Shown: positions 36,608-45,025 of the stretch, piece after piece
Position numbering within the stretch: the stretch's first letter is position 1
Layout of the letters: each line of letters opens with the position of its first letter
Origin: Eubacterium sp. 14-2
GTDB taxonomy: Bacteria; Bacillota; Clostridia; Lachnospirales; Lachnospiraceae
DNA: 64,000 bases
Direction of reading: 5' to 3'
Assembly (NCBI RefSeq): GCF_000403845.2
Contig: NZ_KE159568.1
Coordinates: forward strand, 1,119,633-1,183,632
Made by a program: the position numbers and the translations under genes
The notes under the pieces: generated by a model
Told to the model about the DNA's origin: nothing
Database searches by the model: none
What the model saw: only the letters and a program-made list of their open reading frames with translations

Positions 36608-37063
36608 TTACAAACAGTCATCTCTGATTTTCAATTCCATTAATATATTGGAATCATTATCTCCAATTTTTTCAAATCCAGATTTTGTATACATTTCATA
36701 AGCAATCAGATTTGTTTTAGCAACCTCCAGTCTTATTTTATGCATTCCATTCTTCCTGGCAGTCTTTATTGTCGATTTGAGCAGGTAATTCCCGTACCCC
36801 CCCCCTCTGTATTTTTTCCGTACCACTATTATCGACAGCCAGGCAATTCTGTCAGTTATATCATTTGCATAAACTGAGGCATACCCCATATTATCCATAC
36901 CGGAATTTTCATCTCTTATAACCATAAATTCTGCTTTTGATGCAAATTTTTCACTTAGTTCTCTTAATTTTTCATCTGAAATGTTTTTGTTGTACAAGTC
37001 ATTTCGACATTCAAATAAAATATTTTCAATTATATCCTTTTCATTTTCTGTAGAAAAAATCAT
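36608..37063 (-). CDS. GNAT acetyltransferase carrying a G9 tract
   Basis: The ATG at 37061-37063 overlaps the ATP-grasp stop (ATGA) and has AGGAG seven bases upstream, giving 151 residues. The acetyl-CoA-binding loop RKKYRGGGYGNYLL (about 92-105) is clear, with IRLEVAKTNLIAYEMYTKSGF in the C-terminal half. The three glycines of the loop are encoded by an uninterrupted G9 run, so a single-base slip would truncate the protein. The acetyl acceptor is unknown; position suggests a glycan substituent. Confidence 0.82.
   Translation of the reverse strand: MIFSTENEKDIIENILFECRNDLYNKNISDEKLRELSEKFASKAEFMVIRDENSGMDNMGYASVYANDITDRIAWLSIIVVRKKYRGGGYGNYLLKSTIKTARKNGMHKIRLEVAKTNLIAYEMYTKSGFEKIGDNDSNILMELKIRDDCL
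36797..36805 (-). repeat. G9 homopolymer in the GNAT gene (candidate phase-variable tract)
   Basis: Nine consecutive C on the plus strand (G on the coding strand) encode Gly-Gly-Gly in the acetyl-CoA loop. Long G tracts in surface-glycan genes are classical slipped-strand switches in other bacteria. The gene is in the ON frame here. Confidence 0.85.
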
Positions 37064-38292
37064 ATCTTTATCTCCTGCCGACATACAATTTTCACATTAT
37101 TATCTATATCTTTTATCAACTGATCCAACTCACTTTTTTTCTCACAGCCCGCAATATAGAATCCGGCTCTCTCAGCATCATTTTGAGCATTCTCTATATA
37201 AGTGCCTGCCTTAATATTAAATCCATACGCAAGGATATCAGGATTGTTTCTCAAAATATCCAATCCATCTATCTTTTCAACAATACCTCTTTCAGCAGGA
37301 GGATCAAAAAATCTTAATACCGCACAGCGCTCCCTCAGATTTTTATTTACTTCAAACTCCGGACTTGTGATATTACCAAGAGCACATTCGAGCAAATAAT
37401 CATAATTATCCACCCCGGACATAAAAGGAACAATATGGGAAGATATTAAGTTTCCCCCTCCTCTGGCCGCAATCTCAATCAAATAATATCTGCCATTCTG
37501 GAATTTATACTCTGCATGTGTTAAGCCAAACTGTAAGGACGATTTATTTACAAATAAATCATTCTCCACTGTTAATTCCTGATAATCATACAGTTCGCTG
37601 TCATGAGTAAAATAAAGCTCACAGGCAATATTGGAATTGTACGCATAGTGTTTCTTTTGAGAAATAGCCAGCGTGCAGTGCCTGTCCGGAGTTTTGATCC
37701 CGTCAACAGTAAACTCCGTACCTTCTATATATTGTTCCGCCAGTATGGCATTCCGTACTTTACTGAAAGATAATGTTTCTTCAAAATGCCTTCGGATATC
37801 TTCCGTACTTTCAATTGTAAAAACACCTCTGCTGCTATTACTGTCCAATGGTTTTATAATAATTTTTGAATTAATAAATTCAAAAAAATCAACTGTTTCT
37901 TCCAGGGTCCTGCACATCCTGTATTCCGGTACATGTAATCCATTTCTTCTGGAAAACTCCCGCATTTCGTATTTATCTGTAAAAAGACGTGCGCTTTCTC
38001 TGTCCAGTGCCGGCAAACATAAACGTTCTCCCAATTCTGCCAACAAAGGCATCGCAATATCGCATTCCTCTGAAATAACAGCATCAGCTTTTATATCTTC
38101 ACAATATTTTACCACTCTCTCAACATCAAAAATATCACTTTGTAAATATCCATCTGCATATTTGAATGCCGGAGATTCTTCATATGGATTAATCACAAAT
38201 GTCTTATATCCCTTTGCCTTACTTTTTTTTATTATGGGTATCTGCCATTCACTGCCTGGTAATACCACAATTTTTTTTCCCAAAACAACCAC
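37060..38292 (-). CDS. ATP-grasp carboxylate-amine ligase-like protein
   Basis: The 410-residue protein has a preATP domain (KKIVVLPGSEWQIPIIKKSK) and an ATP-grasp domain with KPLDSNSSRGVFTI (about 150-163), LAEQYIEGTEFTVDGI and IEIAARGGGNLISSHIVP. The family ligates carboxylates to amines or thiols using ATP. The start is GTG (38290-38292) with no clear ribosome binding site; an 11-bp inverted repeat lies immediately upstream. It is the first gene of the 38.3-23.6 kb operon. Its substrate is probably an amino acid or acyl group destined for the glycan. Confidence 0.78.
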   Translation of the reverse strand: MVVLGKKIVVLPGSEWQIPIIKKSKAKGYKTFVINPYEESPAFKYADGYLQSDIFDVERVVKYCEDIKADAVISEECDIAMPLLAELGERLCLPALDRESARLFTDKYEMREFSRRNGLHVPEYRMCRTLEETVDFFEFINSKIIIKPLDSNSSRGVFTIESTEDIRRHFEETLSFSKVRNAILAEQYIEGTEFTVDGIKTPDRHCTLAISQKKHYAYNSNIACELYFTHDSELYDYQELTVENDLFVNKSSLQFGLTHAEYKFQNGRYYLIEIAARGGGNLISSHIVPFMSGVDNYDYLLECALGNITSPEFEVNKNLRERCAVLRFFDPPAERGIVEKIDGLDILRNNPDILAYGFNIKAGTYIENAQNDAERAGFYIAGCEKKSELDQLIKDIDNNVKIVCRQEIKI

Positions 38293-38805
38293 TCACGTAC
38301 TGATATACAATCCTGAATCTAAATTATCAGTACGTTCTCCTTCCTGAATTTTTTATTCAAATAAAATGCATATGGAACACAATTTCAGCGTTTCCGAAGG
38401 GTTGTTTCTCCTGAAAATGTAAACTCAATTTGGTAGTTTTACCAAAACATATCCGGAAACAACCATTTTTTCATCCTGGTTAAAAATCATTGTTTCCAAT
38501 TTCGCCTTATTCCGGGGAAGTATTTCTAAAATTTTCACTACTATAATTTTCCCACTCAGAATTCAAAAATCATCAATTCCTATATTACTACTGATTGAAA
38601 TGTTTTTTGTTCCATATATACTCGCCTTTTTACTGATTAATACGTTTTTACCTCTCCCCTCATAATTTAATGCCTTTTTCTTTCAATTCGGTTATAGAAC
38701 AAAAGCTATTCACGCTCACTCACTCCTTCCTCTCTTCTTCATAAATATTGAGAGAATGCCATTGGTTTGCTGCCTGTATATCCATTTAAAATGCTCTGAT
38801 AATAT
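38293..38805. other. 513-base intergenic region with nested inverted repeats
   Basis: I see no gene here. It holds a perfect 11-bp inverted repeat (38295-38305 with 38325-38335) adjoining the ATP-grasp start. A separate nested element at 38399-38464 has outer arms GGTTGTTTC/GAAACAACC and an inner hairpin TTGGTA/TACCAA. A weak minus-strand promoter-like pair (TTTGAA...TATAGT, near 38545-38575) may drive the downstream operon. It separates the Maf/TPP operon from the ATP-grasp operon. Confidence 0.5.
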
Positions 38806-39906
38806 TTATATACATAAACTGATAATCTTTTTTATCCCTTCTTTTTCCAAATTTTCATATAACGGAAGTACCAATATCTTCTCGGCCAAATTTCTTGCAT
38901 TTCTTAAATCAAGTTTTTTATATTTATTTTTATAACATGCCTGGTCTGAGGTCAGGGGATAAAAATACTTTCTGGAATAAATTCCGTGCTGCCTTAAATG
39001 ATCATAAAGTTCATTCCGGCTCATCTTATACTCATCTTCTATAATCACAGGAAAATAAGCATAACTGCTGTTTGCCTCCGGATTTTTCTTAAAGAAGCGG
39101 ATTCCTTTTACTTCTTTCAGATTTTCCATATAACAATCATAATTGTGCCTTCGTTTTTCTCTTACTTCTTCAACATGCTTCAGATTGCACAGCCCCATAA
39201 TTGCACTGAATTCATTCATTTTTGCATTCGCTCCTACTCCTGCCACAAGATTTTCATTGCGTATGCCAAAATTCTTGAGATTATACAGCTTCTCGTAATA
39301 GCGATGTTCCGAAAAGGTAACTGCCCCTCCTTCAATGGTATTATACACTTTTGTCGCATGAAAACTGAATATTGACGCATCACCATAACACCCAATCCCC
39401 TTTTCTTTATACTTTACACCAAAAGCATGGGCTGCATCATAAATCACTCTCAAATCATATTTGTCTGCTATTCTCTGAATTGCTTCTACGTTACAGATAT
39501 TTCCGTACACATGCACAGGTACAATTGCCACTGTATGTTCCGTGATTAAATCTTCTATTTTTGTCTCATCTATTGTCCCATCAGACAGTTTTATGTCACA
39601 AAATATGGGTTTTAAGCCATTCCTTACAATTGCATGTGTTGTTGAAATAAAAGTAAACGGCGTTGTAATTACTTCCGCTCCTTCCGGAAAGCCCATCATT
39701 TGAATCGCCATTTCCAGTGACATATGGCCGTTTACCATTAACGATAATTCCGGAACATCCAGATATTCCCGTAATTCTTTCTCCAACTGCCCGTGATACT
39801 GCCCCATATTTGTCAGCCAGTGGGTATCCCACAGGGGCTTAATCGCTTCTATGTATTCTTCATAAGGAGGCATAGAAGACTGTGTTACCAAGATATTTTC
39901 CTGCAC
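38806..39906 (-). CDS. DegT/DnrJ/EryC1/StrS sugar aminotransferase (VioA/FdtB-like)
   Basis: The 366-residue PLP enzyme has the internal-aldimine lysine Lys186 in SFHATKVYNTIEGG, YDAAHAFG and the N-terminal PPYEEYIEAIKPLWDTHWLTN, which resembles VioA/FdtB-type aminotransferases of dTDP-4-keto-6-deoxy sugars. It starts at GTG (39904-39906) behind GGAG. It is the only lysine-containing sugar aminotransferase in the window, so it could make a 4-amino-4,6-dideoxyhexose or stand in for the missing LegC step. Confidence 0.82.
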   Translation of the reverse strand: MQENILVTQSSMPPYEEYIEAIKPLWDTHWLTNMGQYHGQLEKELREYLDVPELSLMVNGHMSLEMAIQMMGFPEGAEVITTPFTFISTTHAIVRNGLKPIFCDIKLSDGTIDETKIEDLITEHTVAIVPVHVYGNICNVEAIQRIADKYDLRVIYDAAHAFGVKYKEKGIGCYGDASIFSFHATKVYNTIEGGAVTFSEHRYYEKLYNLKNFGIRNENLVAGVGANAKMNEFSAIMGLCNLKHVEEVREKRRHNYDCYMENLKEVKGIRFFKKNPEANSSYAYFPVIIEDEYKMSRNELYDHLRQHGIYSRKYFYPLTSDQACYKNKYKKLDLRNARNLAEKILVLPLYENLEKEGIKKIISLCI

Positions 39907-39977
39907 TTCTTATTTCTCCTTTTTCTTATTTTACGGTATTTCATATTAATTTTGTCAGACAACGATACCGTGACCAT

Positions 39978-40625
39978 TTATAAATACTTTTTCAGCTGTA
40001 TTGGCTCATCTGCCATTCTCAACGCCGAAACTTTTTCCATATACTGATTCTGAAAACCAAAACCATACGTTACACCTATAAACTGCACACCGGCCTCTTT
40101 CGCACCTGTGGCATCATTTTCGCTGTCGCCAATCATAACTGCTTCTGCTGAAGAATCCAGTTGCGCCGCTGACAGACACTTTTTTATAATATCGCTTTTT
40201 CTCAGTTTATTGTTATGATCTGCCCCGAAAATAATATCACTGTATGCTCCAAATCCAAAATGACGCAGGATAATTTCTGCATAATCCTGCCTTTTATAAG
40301 TTGCTATGGCAATTCTCGTTCCACTTTCCTTTAAATACCTGAAAACATCAAAAATTCCTTCATAGGGTACTGCTTTCAGCAAATCGACACTTTTGTATCT
40401 GTCGCGAAATGTCTCCGTCAGTTTTTTTACAGTTTCTTCATCCAGATGATAAGCCCTCTGAAAGGATTCCTGTATTGGAGGACCGATAAATGTCTTTAAT
40501 ACTGACTCCTCCAGCATTTCCAGGCCGTATTTTTTAATTGTATAACGGACAGATTCTAAAATCCCTTCTGAAGTATTCAGTAAGGTGCCGTCCACATCAA
40601 ATATCACAAGTCTGAAGCACCCCAT
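39978..40625 (-). CDS. HAD-family phosphatase (Gph/PGP-like)
   Basis: The 215-residue HAD hydrolase has motif I FDVDGTLLNT (residues 9-18), a cap domain with FIGPPIQESF, motif II IATYKR and motif III GDSENDATGAKEAGV. The substrate is a small phosphorylated metabolite, probably a sugar phosphate given the context. It lies between the aminotransferase and the TPP enzyme, separated by only a few bases from the latter. Confidence 0.82.
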   Translation of the reverse strand: MGCFRLVIFDVDGTLLNTSEGILESVRYTIKKYGLEMLEESVLKTFIGPPIQESFQRAYHLDEETVKKLTETFRDRYKSVDLLKAVPYEGIFDVFRYLKESGTRIAIATYKRQDYAEIILRHFGFGAYSDIIFGADHNNKLRKSDIIKKCLSAAQLDSSAEAVMIGDSENDATGAKEAGVQFIGVTYGFGFQNQYMEKVSALRMADEPIQLKKYL

Positions 40626-40630
40626 AACAT

Positions 40631-42463
40631 TTATTCTCCTTTTTCTGTTATGTTACTGTAACCATTCCGCTTATATCGCATTTTGTCATATTCCTCCCGT
40701 TCCAGAAAGGGTGCCATATCGTCCAGAGAAGGCGATACTATTCTTCCATCCGGCAGCAGCCTTGAAGACGATTTTGGTTCAAAATTTTGCTCCGAATCAA
40801 CAACAACTTCACAGATACATGCTCTTTCGCAGGACAGTACATCTGCTAAAATTTCATTACACTGTGCTTCTGAATCTATTTTACAGTAACTTATGCCAAA
40901 AGCCCCGGACAGTTTTTCAAAATCAGGAAAGCCCACCCCGCTCTCACTGTCAATGCCCACAAACGACGACTGAAACAGATTTCTCTGAGTCTGCCGTATG
41001 GAATGATACCCGCTATTATTCAGGATAAACAGCTTAATATTCAGCTTATTATAAGCAACTGTCGCCAGTTCCTGGAGATTCATCATGATACTTCCGTCTC
41101 CGTCGATACAAATAGTTCTCCTGCTGTTATCTGATACAGCCACTCCCACTGCTGCCGGCAGCCCATATCCCATAGCCGCACATCCGGAATTTGTAAACAT
41201 CCGCTGTCCTTGCTTTATCTTTCCGGCCTGAAATGTAATAACACATGCTCCGCCATTCCCACAAATAACTCTGTCAGCCGCATTTAGTTTTTCAAACAAA
41301 ACATCTATGAAAACATATGGATTTAATCTGTTGTTTGAATCATGGTACTTTTCCAGAACAACGGGATATTGTTCCAATGCCTTATGGCACCAGTCCACCC
41401 ACGCCTTATGGTGGCCGGGCGGTTCATATTCCATGTCAAGCATCTTTCTGACAAATTGTTTTACATCCCCATGAACCGGCATATCTGCATGAACTGTGGG
41501 CTTTATAAGTTCCTTTTCATCTATATCAACCACTATCTTATATGCATTTTTCGCAAAATCAAAATGATTATATCCAATCATCCGAATATTCATCCTGCAT
41601 CCCAGGCTTAACAGCAAATCACTGTTCTGCAACGCAAAATTACCGGGCCTTGTCCCAACTGTTCCCGGCATTCCTGCAAAATACGGATTTTCATAAGCCA
41701 CCGTATCATTGGCATTCCATGCAGTCACAACCGGAATCTTCAATTTATTAATCAGTTCCAGAAATTCATTTTCCGCATTTCCCAAATGCACCCCTGTACC
41801 TGCCAAAAGCAATGGAGACTTTGCATTTCTGATTTTATTTAAAATAATATCTGCCTGATTGGCTGACAGTTCCGGTATCTTCCAGAACTGCTCTGTCTCA
41901 GACTGAAAATGCTGCAGCCGCTCTGTCTCAATCTCGGCTCCCTGAACATCCAGAGGAATATCCAGCCACACCGGACCGCCTCTCCCATGTCTGGATAAAT
42001 ACAAAGCCTTTTCCAGATGATAGGCAATCGCATCCGGTTCCCTAACCATCACTGCATACTTTGTCATATTTGATACAGATTTTATAATATCACATTCCTG
42101 ATCTCCCAGCTGACGTAATGCAAGCTGCGGACACGACCAGACTGTAGTTTCCCTTTTCACCTGTCCGGACAGGACAAACATAGGTATGGAATCTACCCAG
42201 CCGCCGAACACTCCTGTAATGGCATTTGTCCCTCCAGGTCCGCTGGTCACGCAGACTGCGGCTAATTCACCTGTCATTCTTGTATAGGCTTCCGCTGCAA
42301 TCGCACAGGCCTGTTCATGATGATTAAATACGCAATGTAATCCCTCCTGATGGCCTATGGCCTCATTCAGGTGCATGGCGCCGCCGCCTGTTACCATAAA
42401 GCAATCCCTGATACCATGATTTACCAGAAACTCCGAAATGTATTGTGCAACTTTTATTCTCAT
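40631..42463 (-). CDS. Thiamine pyrophosphate-dependent enzyme (acetolactate synthase-like)
   Basis: The 610-residue protein has the three-domain fold of acetohydroxyacid synthases. Catalytic Glu50 is in NHHEQACAIAAEAYTR, the pyrimidine domain has VTSGPGGTNAITGV, and the TPP/Mg motif is GDGSIMMN...FILNN (about 440-470). It is not the housekeeping acetolactate synthase: it sits in a glycan operon with an HMGL-like aldolase and an NAD epimerase. YerE of Yersinia, a related enzyme, adds a two-carbon unit to CDP-3,6-dideoxyhexulose; such a branched sugar is possible here. A paralogue is at 60148-61929. Confidence 0.82.
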   Translation of the reverse strand: MRIKVAQYISEFLVNHGIRDCFMVTGGGAMHLNEAIGHQEGLHCVFNHHEQACAIAAEAYTRMTGELAAVCVTSGPGGTNAITGVFGGWVDSIPMFVLSGQVKRETTVWSCPQLALRQLGDQECDIIKSVSNMTKYAVMVREPDAIAYHLEKALYLSRHGRGGPVWLDIPLDVQGAEIETERLQHFQSETEQFWKIPELSANQADIILNKIRNAKSPLLLAGTGVHLGNAENEFLELINKLKIPVVTAWNANDTVAYENPYFAGMPGTVGTRPGNFALQNSDLLLSLGCRMNIRMIGYNHFDFAKNAYKIVVDIDEKELIKPTVHADMPVHGDVKQFVRKMLDMEYEPPGHHKAWVDWCHKALEQYPVVLEKYHDSNNRLNPYVFIDVLFEKLNAADRVICGNGGACVITFQAGKIKQGQRMFTNSGCAAMGYGLPAAVGVAVSDNSRRTICIDGDGSIMMNLQELATVAYNKLNIKLFILNNSGYHSIRQTQRNLFQSSFVGIDSESGVGFPDFEKLSGAFGISYCKIDSEAQCNEILADVLSCERACICEVVVDSEQNFEPKSSSRLLPDGRIVSPSLDDMAPFLEREEYDKMRYKRNGYSNITEKGE

Positions 42464-42478
42464 AATTGCTTTCTCCCA

Positions 42479-44074
42479 TCAGTATTCCATTTTATACTTC
42501 GTTTTTGTCAAAAACCGAACATTTATCAGGGATTTGTTTTCTGTCAAAAACGCGCTCATATATCTGTTGAGATAATCTGACTTATTTTTTATAAATTCAT
42601 ATTCCATATGCTCATTTAAATAATTCATTTCTCCACAGGAATATCCGTCAAACCCTGCCAAAACCACAGTCTTTACCTGTAAACGAATCAGTTGTCTTAA
42701 TAACATAGCCAGTGAATTATCAATCAATTCTGTTTCACGATCCAGTAAAGGACCTATATTTATTACATAATCAAACTCTCCACTGGAACAGGTGACATTT
42801 GACGTGGCAATTATTTTATATTTTTCCTGACTTAAATTTGTAGCCATTTGTACATAACGTTTTGAATTGCTGATAAAAATATAATCCGGATGCAGATAAT
42901 CCGGAATATAATTAATGGATATAATCGGCAAATTCTGTTCTTTCACATAGCTTTCTATTTTATCATGTTCCAACTCCATGGATTTCCCCGGCCCCACCAG
43001 TAATAATTCCTTCCCTTCAAACAGTTTCTTTAATAATTCCTGCGCTTTCCGGTCATTAATTTCATTTAACTGATACTGAACATATAACTGCTCCATATAA
43101 TCTTTGTCATAAAGAAGTTTATTCTCTCCCTCCAGTTTCCCCAGCAATTCATTGATAGACTTAACTGACAATGTGTGCTTGTTCATCAGATACGATACAT
43201 AATCCGGATGGCAGTCATTAGAAGCTGCCAGATAATAAAACATATTATATCCCCAGGTTGCAGGATGATAAAATTGTGAAATATTTGAATCAATGGCTTC
43301 CAGAAGCTGGCTGATACGATACCGTTTTCCATGAATATGATTCAAATGCATGGCAAGAAGTTCTATTGGTGCATTACCGGCACTCTTTCCCATCCCATAA
43401 AGAGAACCATCTACAATCATCATTCTCTCTGTTTCATTTGACAACATAGTGATGCAGTTTGCATATCCCATCTGAAAATTATTATGGGCATGATACCCTA
43501 ATCCAATACCGCTGTGCAGATTTTCACTTAAAAGGGTAAAATAATGCATAAGATTATTCTGGTGCATCAGTCCATAGGTGTCTACCATGGATACCGCATA
43601 AGGCCTGACCTGATTCGCCAGCTGAATCAAATCCATCATCTCTTCATCGCTATAACTGGTAACGCTGACAAGCTGCGCAAAAACTTTATATCCCAGCTTT
43701 TTTAATTCTCCGCAAAAGGCTATGGCCTGCTTTCTTAAATGTTTTTTGAAAATTACTCTGATTCCATCCAGAAAGCTCTCATTGCATGGGCTGATGTACT
43801 CCAGACCACATTTTCCGTAATCAATCATCCCTACAACCATGGTTTGTTTTTTATTCAATTTTCCATATATTTTTCCCACACATCCCGTATCCGGCATAAT
43901 ACTTCTGTCCAGATCAAAGGGGCGCTTTTCATCCAGAAAGCCAATTTCTATAATGTCTGTTCCTGCATCTACGATACGTTCAAAGATACTTACGAGATTG
44001 TTATTCCCAAACTTCCAGTCGTTTATATACCCTCCATCCCGTAACGTACAGTCAAGCAGTTTTATTTCTCCCAT
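42479..44074 (-). CDS. HMGL-like aldolase fused to a DUF115-like domain
   Basis: The N-terminal ~290 residues form a DRE-TIM metallolyase barrel (LLDCTLRDGGYINDW at the start, GYHAHNNFQMGYAN for metal binding), as in 4-hydroxy-2-oxovalerate aldolase. The C-terminal ~170 residues (from LLLVGPGKSMELE, about 350) resemble the Rossmann-like DUF115/Maf domain. The barrel would make or cleave a carbon-carbon bond with a 2-oxo acid, working with the TPP enzyme 15 bases downstream. The fusion is unusual and its substrate unknown. Confidence 0.75.
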   Translation of the reverse strand: MGEIKLLDCTLRDGGYINDWKFGNNNLVSIFERIVDAGTDIIEIGFLDEKRPFDLDRSIMPDTGCVGKIYGKLNKKQTMVVGMIDYGKCGLEYISPCNESFLDGIRVIFKKHLRKQAIAFCGELKKLGYKVFAQLVSVTSYSDEEMMDLIQLANQVRPYAVSMVDTYGLMHQNNLMHYFTLLSENLHSGIGLGYHAHNNFQMGYANCITMLSNETERMMIVDGSLYGMGKSAGNAPIELLAMHLNHIHGKRYRISQLLEAIDSNISQFYHPATWGYNMFYYLAASNDCHPDYVSYLMNKHTLSVKSINELLGKLEGENKLLYDKDYMEQLYVQYQLNEINDRKAQELLKKLFEGKELLLVGPGKSMELEHDKIESYVKEQNLPIISINYIPDYLHPDYIFISNSKRYVQMATNLSQEKYKIIATSNVTCSSGEFDYVINIGPLLDRETELIDNSLAMLLRQLIRLQVKTVVLAGFDGYSCGEMNYLNEHMEYEFIKNKSDYLNRYMSAFLTENKSLINVRFLTKTKYKMEY

Positions 44075-44998
44075 TCACAGTCCCTCCTGTTTACGGAACC
44101 ATTGAACTGTCTTTCTGATTCCTTCATCAAACTCTGTATCTGGCTGAAAGCCTGTATCTCTGATAAGTTCCGATATGTCCGCTCCCAGGAACATCACCTG
44201 ATTTGGAGTATAAGGCACTTCACCTATTCCCAGTTCTGCCGCCGGATTAACAGCTCGTCTGACCTTTTCCATATACTCACATAAAGGCGCTGTTTTACCA
44301 CTTCCAACACAGTATACTTTATCCTCTTTGCCCTTTAACCCCAGACTAAATAACGCCTCTGCCGCATCCTGGCTGTAGAGATAATCCCACTGCTGCTCCC
44401 CTTTTGTCAACAGGGGCCTCTCCTCATTCAAAAGTTTCCGAATTAACATGGAAATCATCGTAGCCTGTCCATCGTAAGGACCGTATACGCTTAATATTCT
44501 GGTCCATATATGGCGCATCCCAAGTTTCTTACACTCCAGCCTGCTCATCTGACCTGCGCACAGCTTTGCCATTCCATATCCATTTTCCGGAAATGCCGGT
44601 GTATCCGGTGTAAGCAAATTCTCATGCCTGCCATATTCGGCCTGAGAACCTGCTCCGATAAAAGTTTCACACCCAATTCGTTTCGCCAGATGTACAGCAT
44701 CCAGGGTATACTCTACGTTTTTAAGCTGCAGATACACATCGTTTCTGCCTGCACCAATTGTAGATGCCCAGGCAAAATGATAAAACACTTCACACCCTGG
44801 AATTTTTTCTGCCGATAACTCTTTTATTCCGTCTAAACTGCATTCTGTCAGATGTACCAGAGGATGCCTGGGAATGCAATTTATTCTTTCAGAATCTTTT
44901 CTGCAGAATACCCATACTTCCACCTGTTCTGTAATACATTTCTGTATCAGTGCCATCCCTATTGCACCGGTAGCACCGGTTACTGCCACACGCTTCAT
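44075..44998 (-). CDS. NAD-dependent epimerase/dehydratase
   Basis: The 307-residue extended SDR protein has VTGATGAIGMALIQ (residues 6-19), catalytic GAGSQAEYG and YGMAK (about 115-145), and RILSVYGPYDGQ. It probably reduces or epimerises an NDP-keto sugar made by neighbouring enzymes. It abuts the aldolase gene. A paralogue in similar relation to a TPP enzyme lies at 61954-62847. Confidence 0.8.
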   Translation of the reverse strand: MKRVAVTGATGAIGMALIQKCITEQVEVWVFCRKDSERINCIPRHPLVHLTECSLDGIKELSAEKIPGCEVFYHFAWASTIGAGRNDVYLQLKNVEYTLDAVHLAKRIGCETFIGAGSQAEYGRHENLLTPDTPAFPENGYGMAKLCAGQMSRLECKKLGMRHIWTRILSVYGPYDGQATMISMLIRKLLNEERPLLTKGEQQWDYLYSQDAAEALFSLGLKGKEDKVYCVGSGKTAPLCEYMEKVRRAVNPAAELGIGEVPYTPNQVMFLGADISELIRDTGFQPDTEFDEGIRKTVQWFRKQEGL

Positions 44999-45025
44999 AT
45001 ATCTGAACCTCCATCAGATTCAAAT

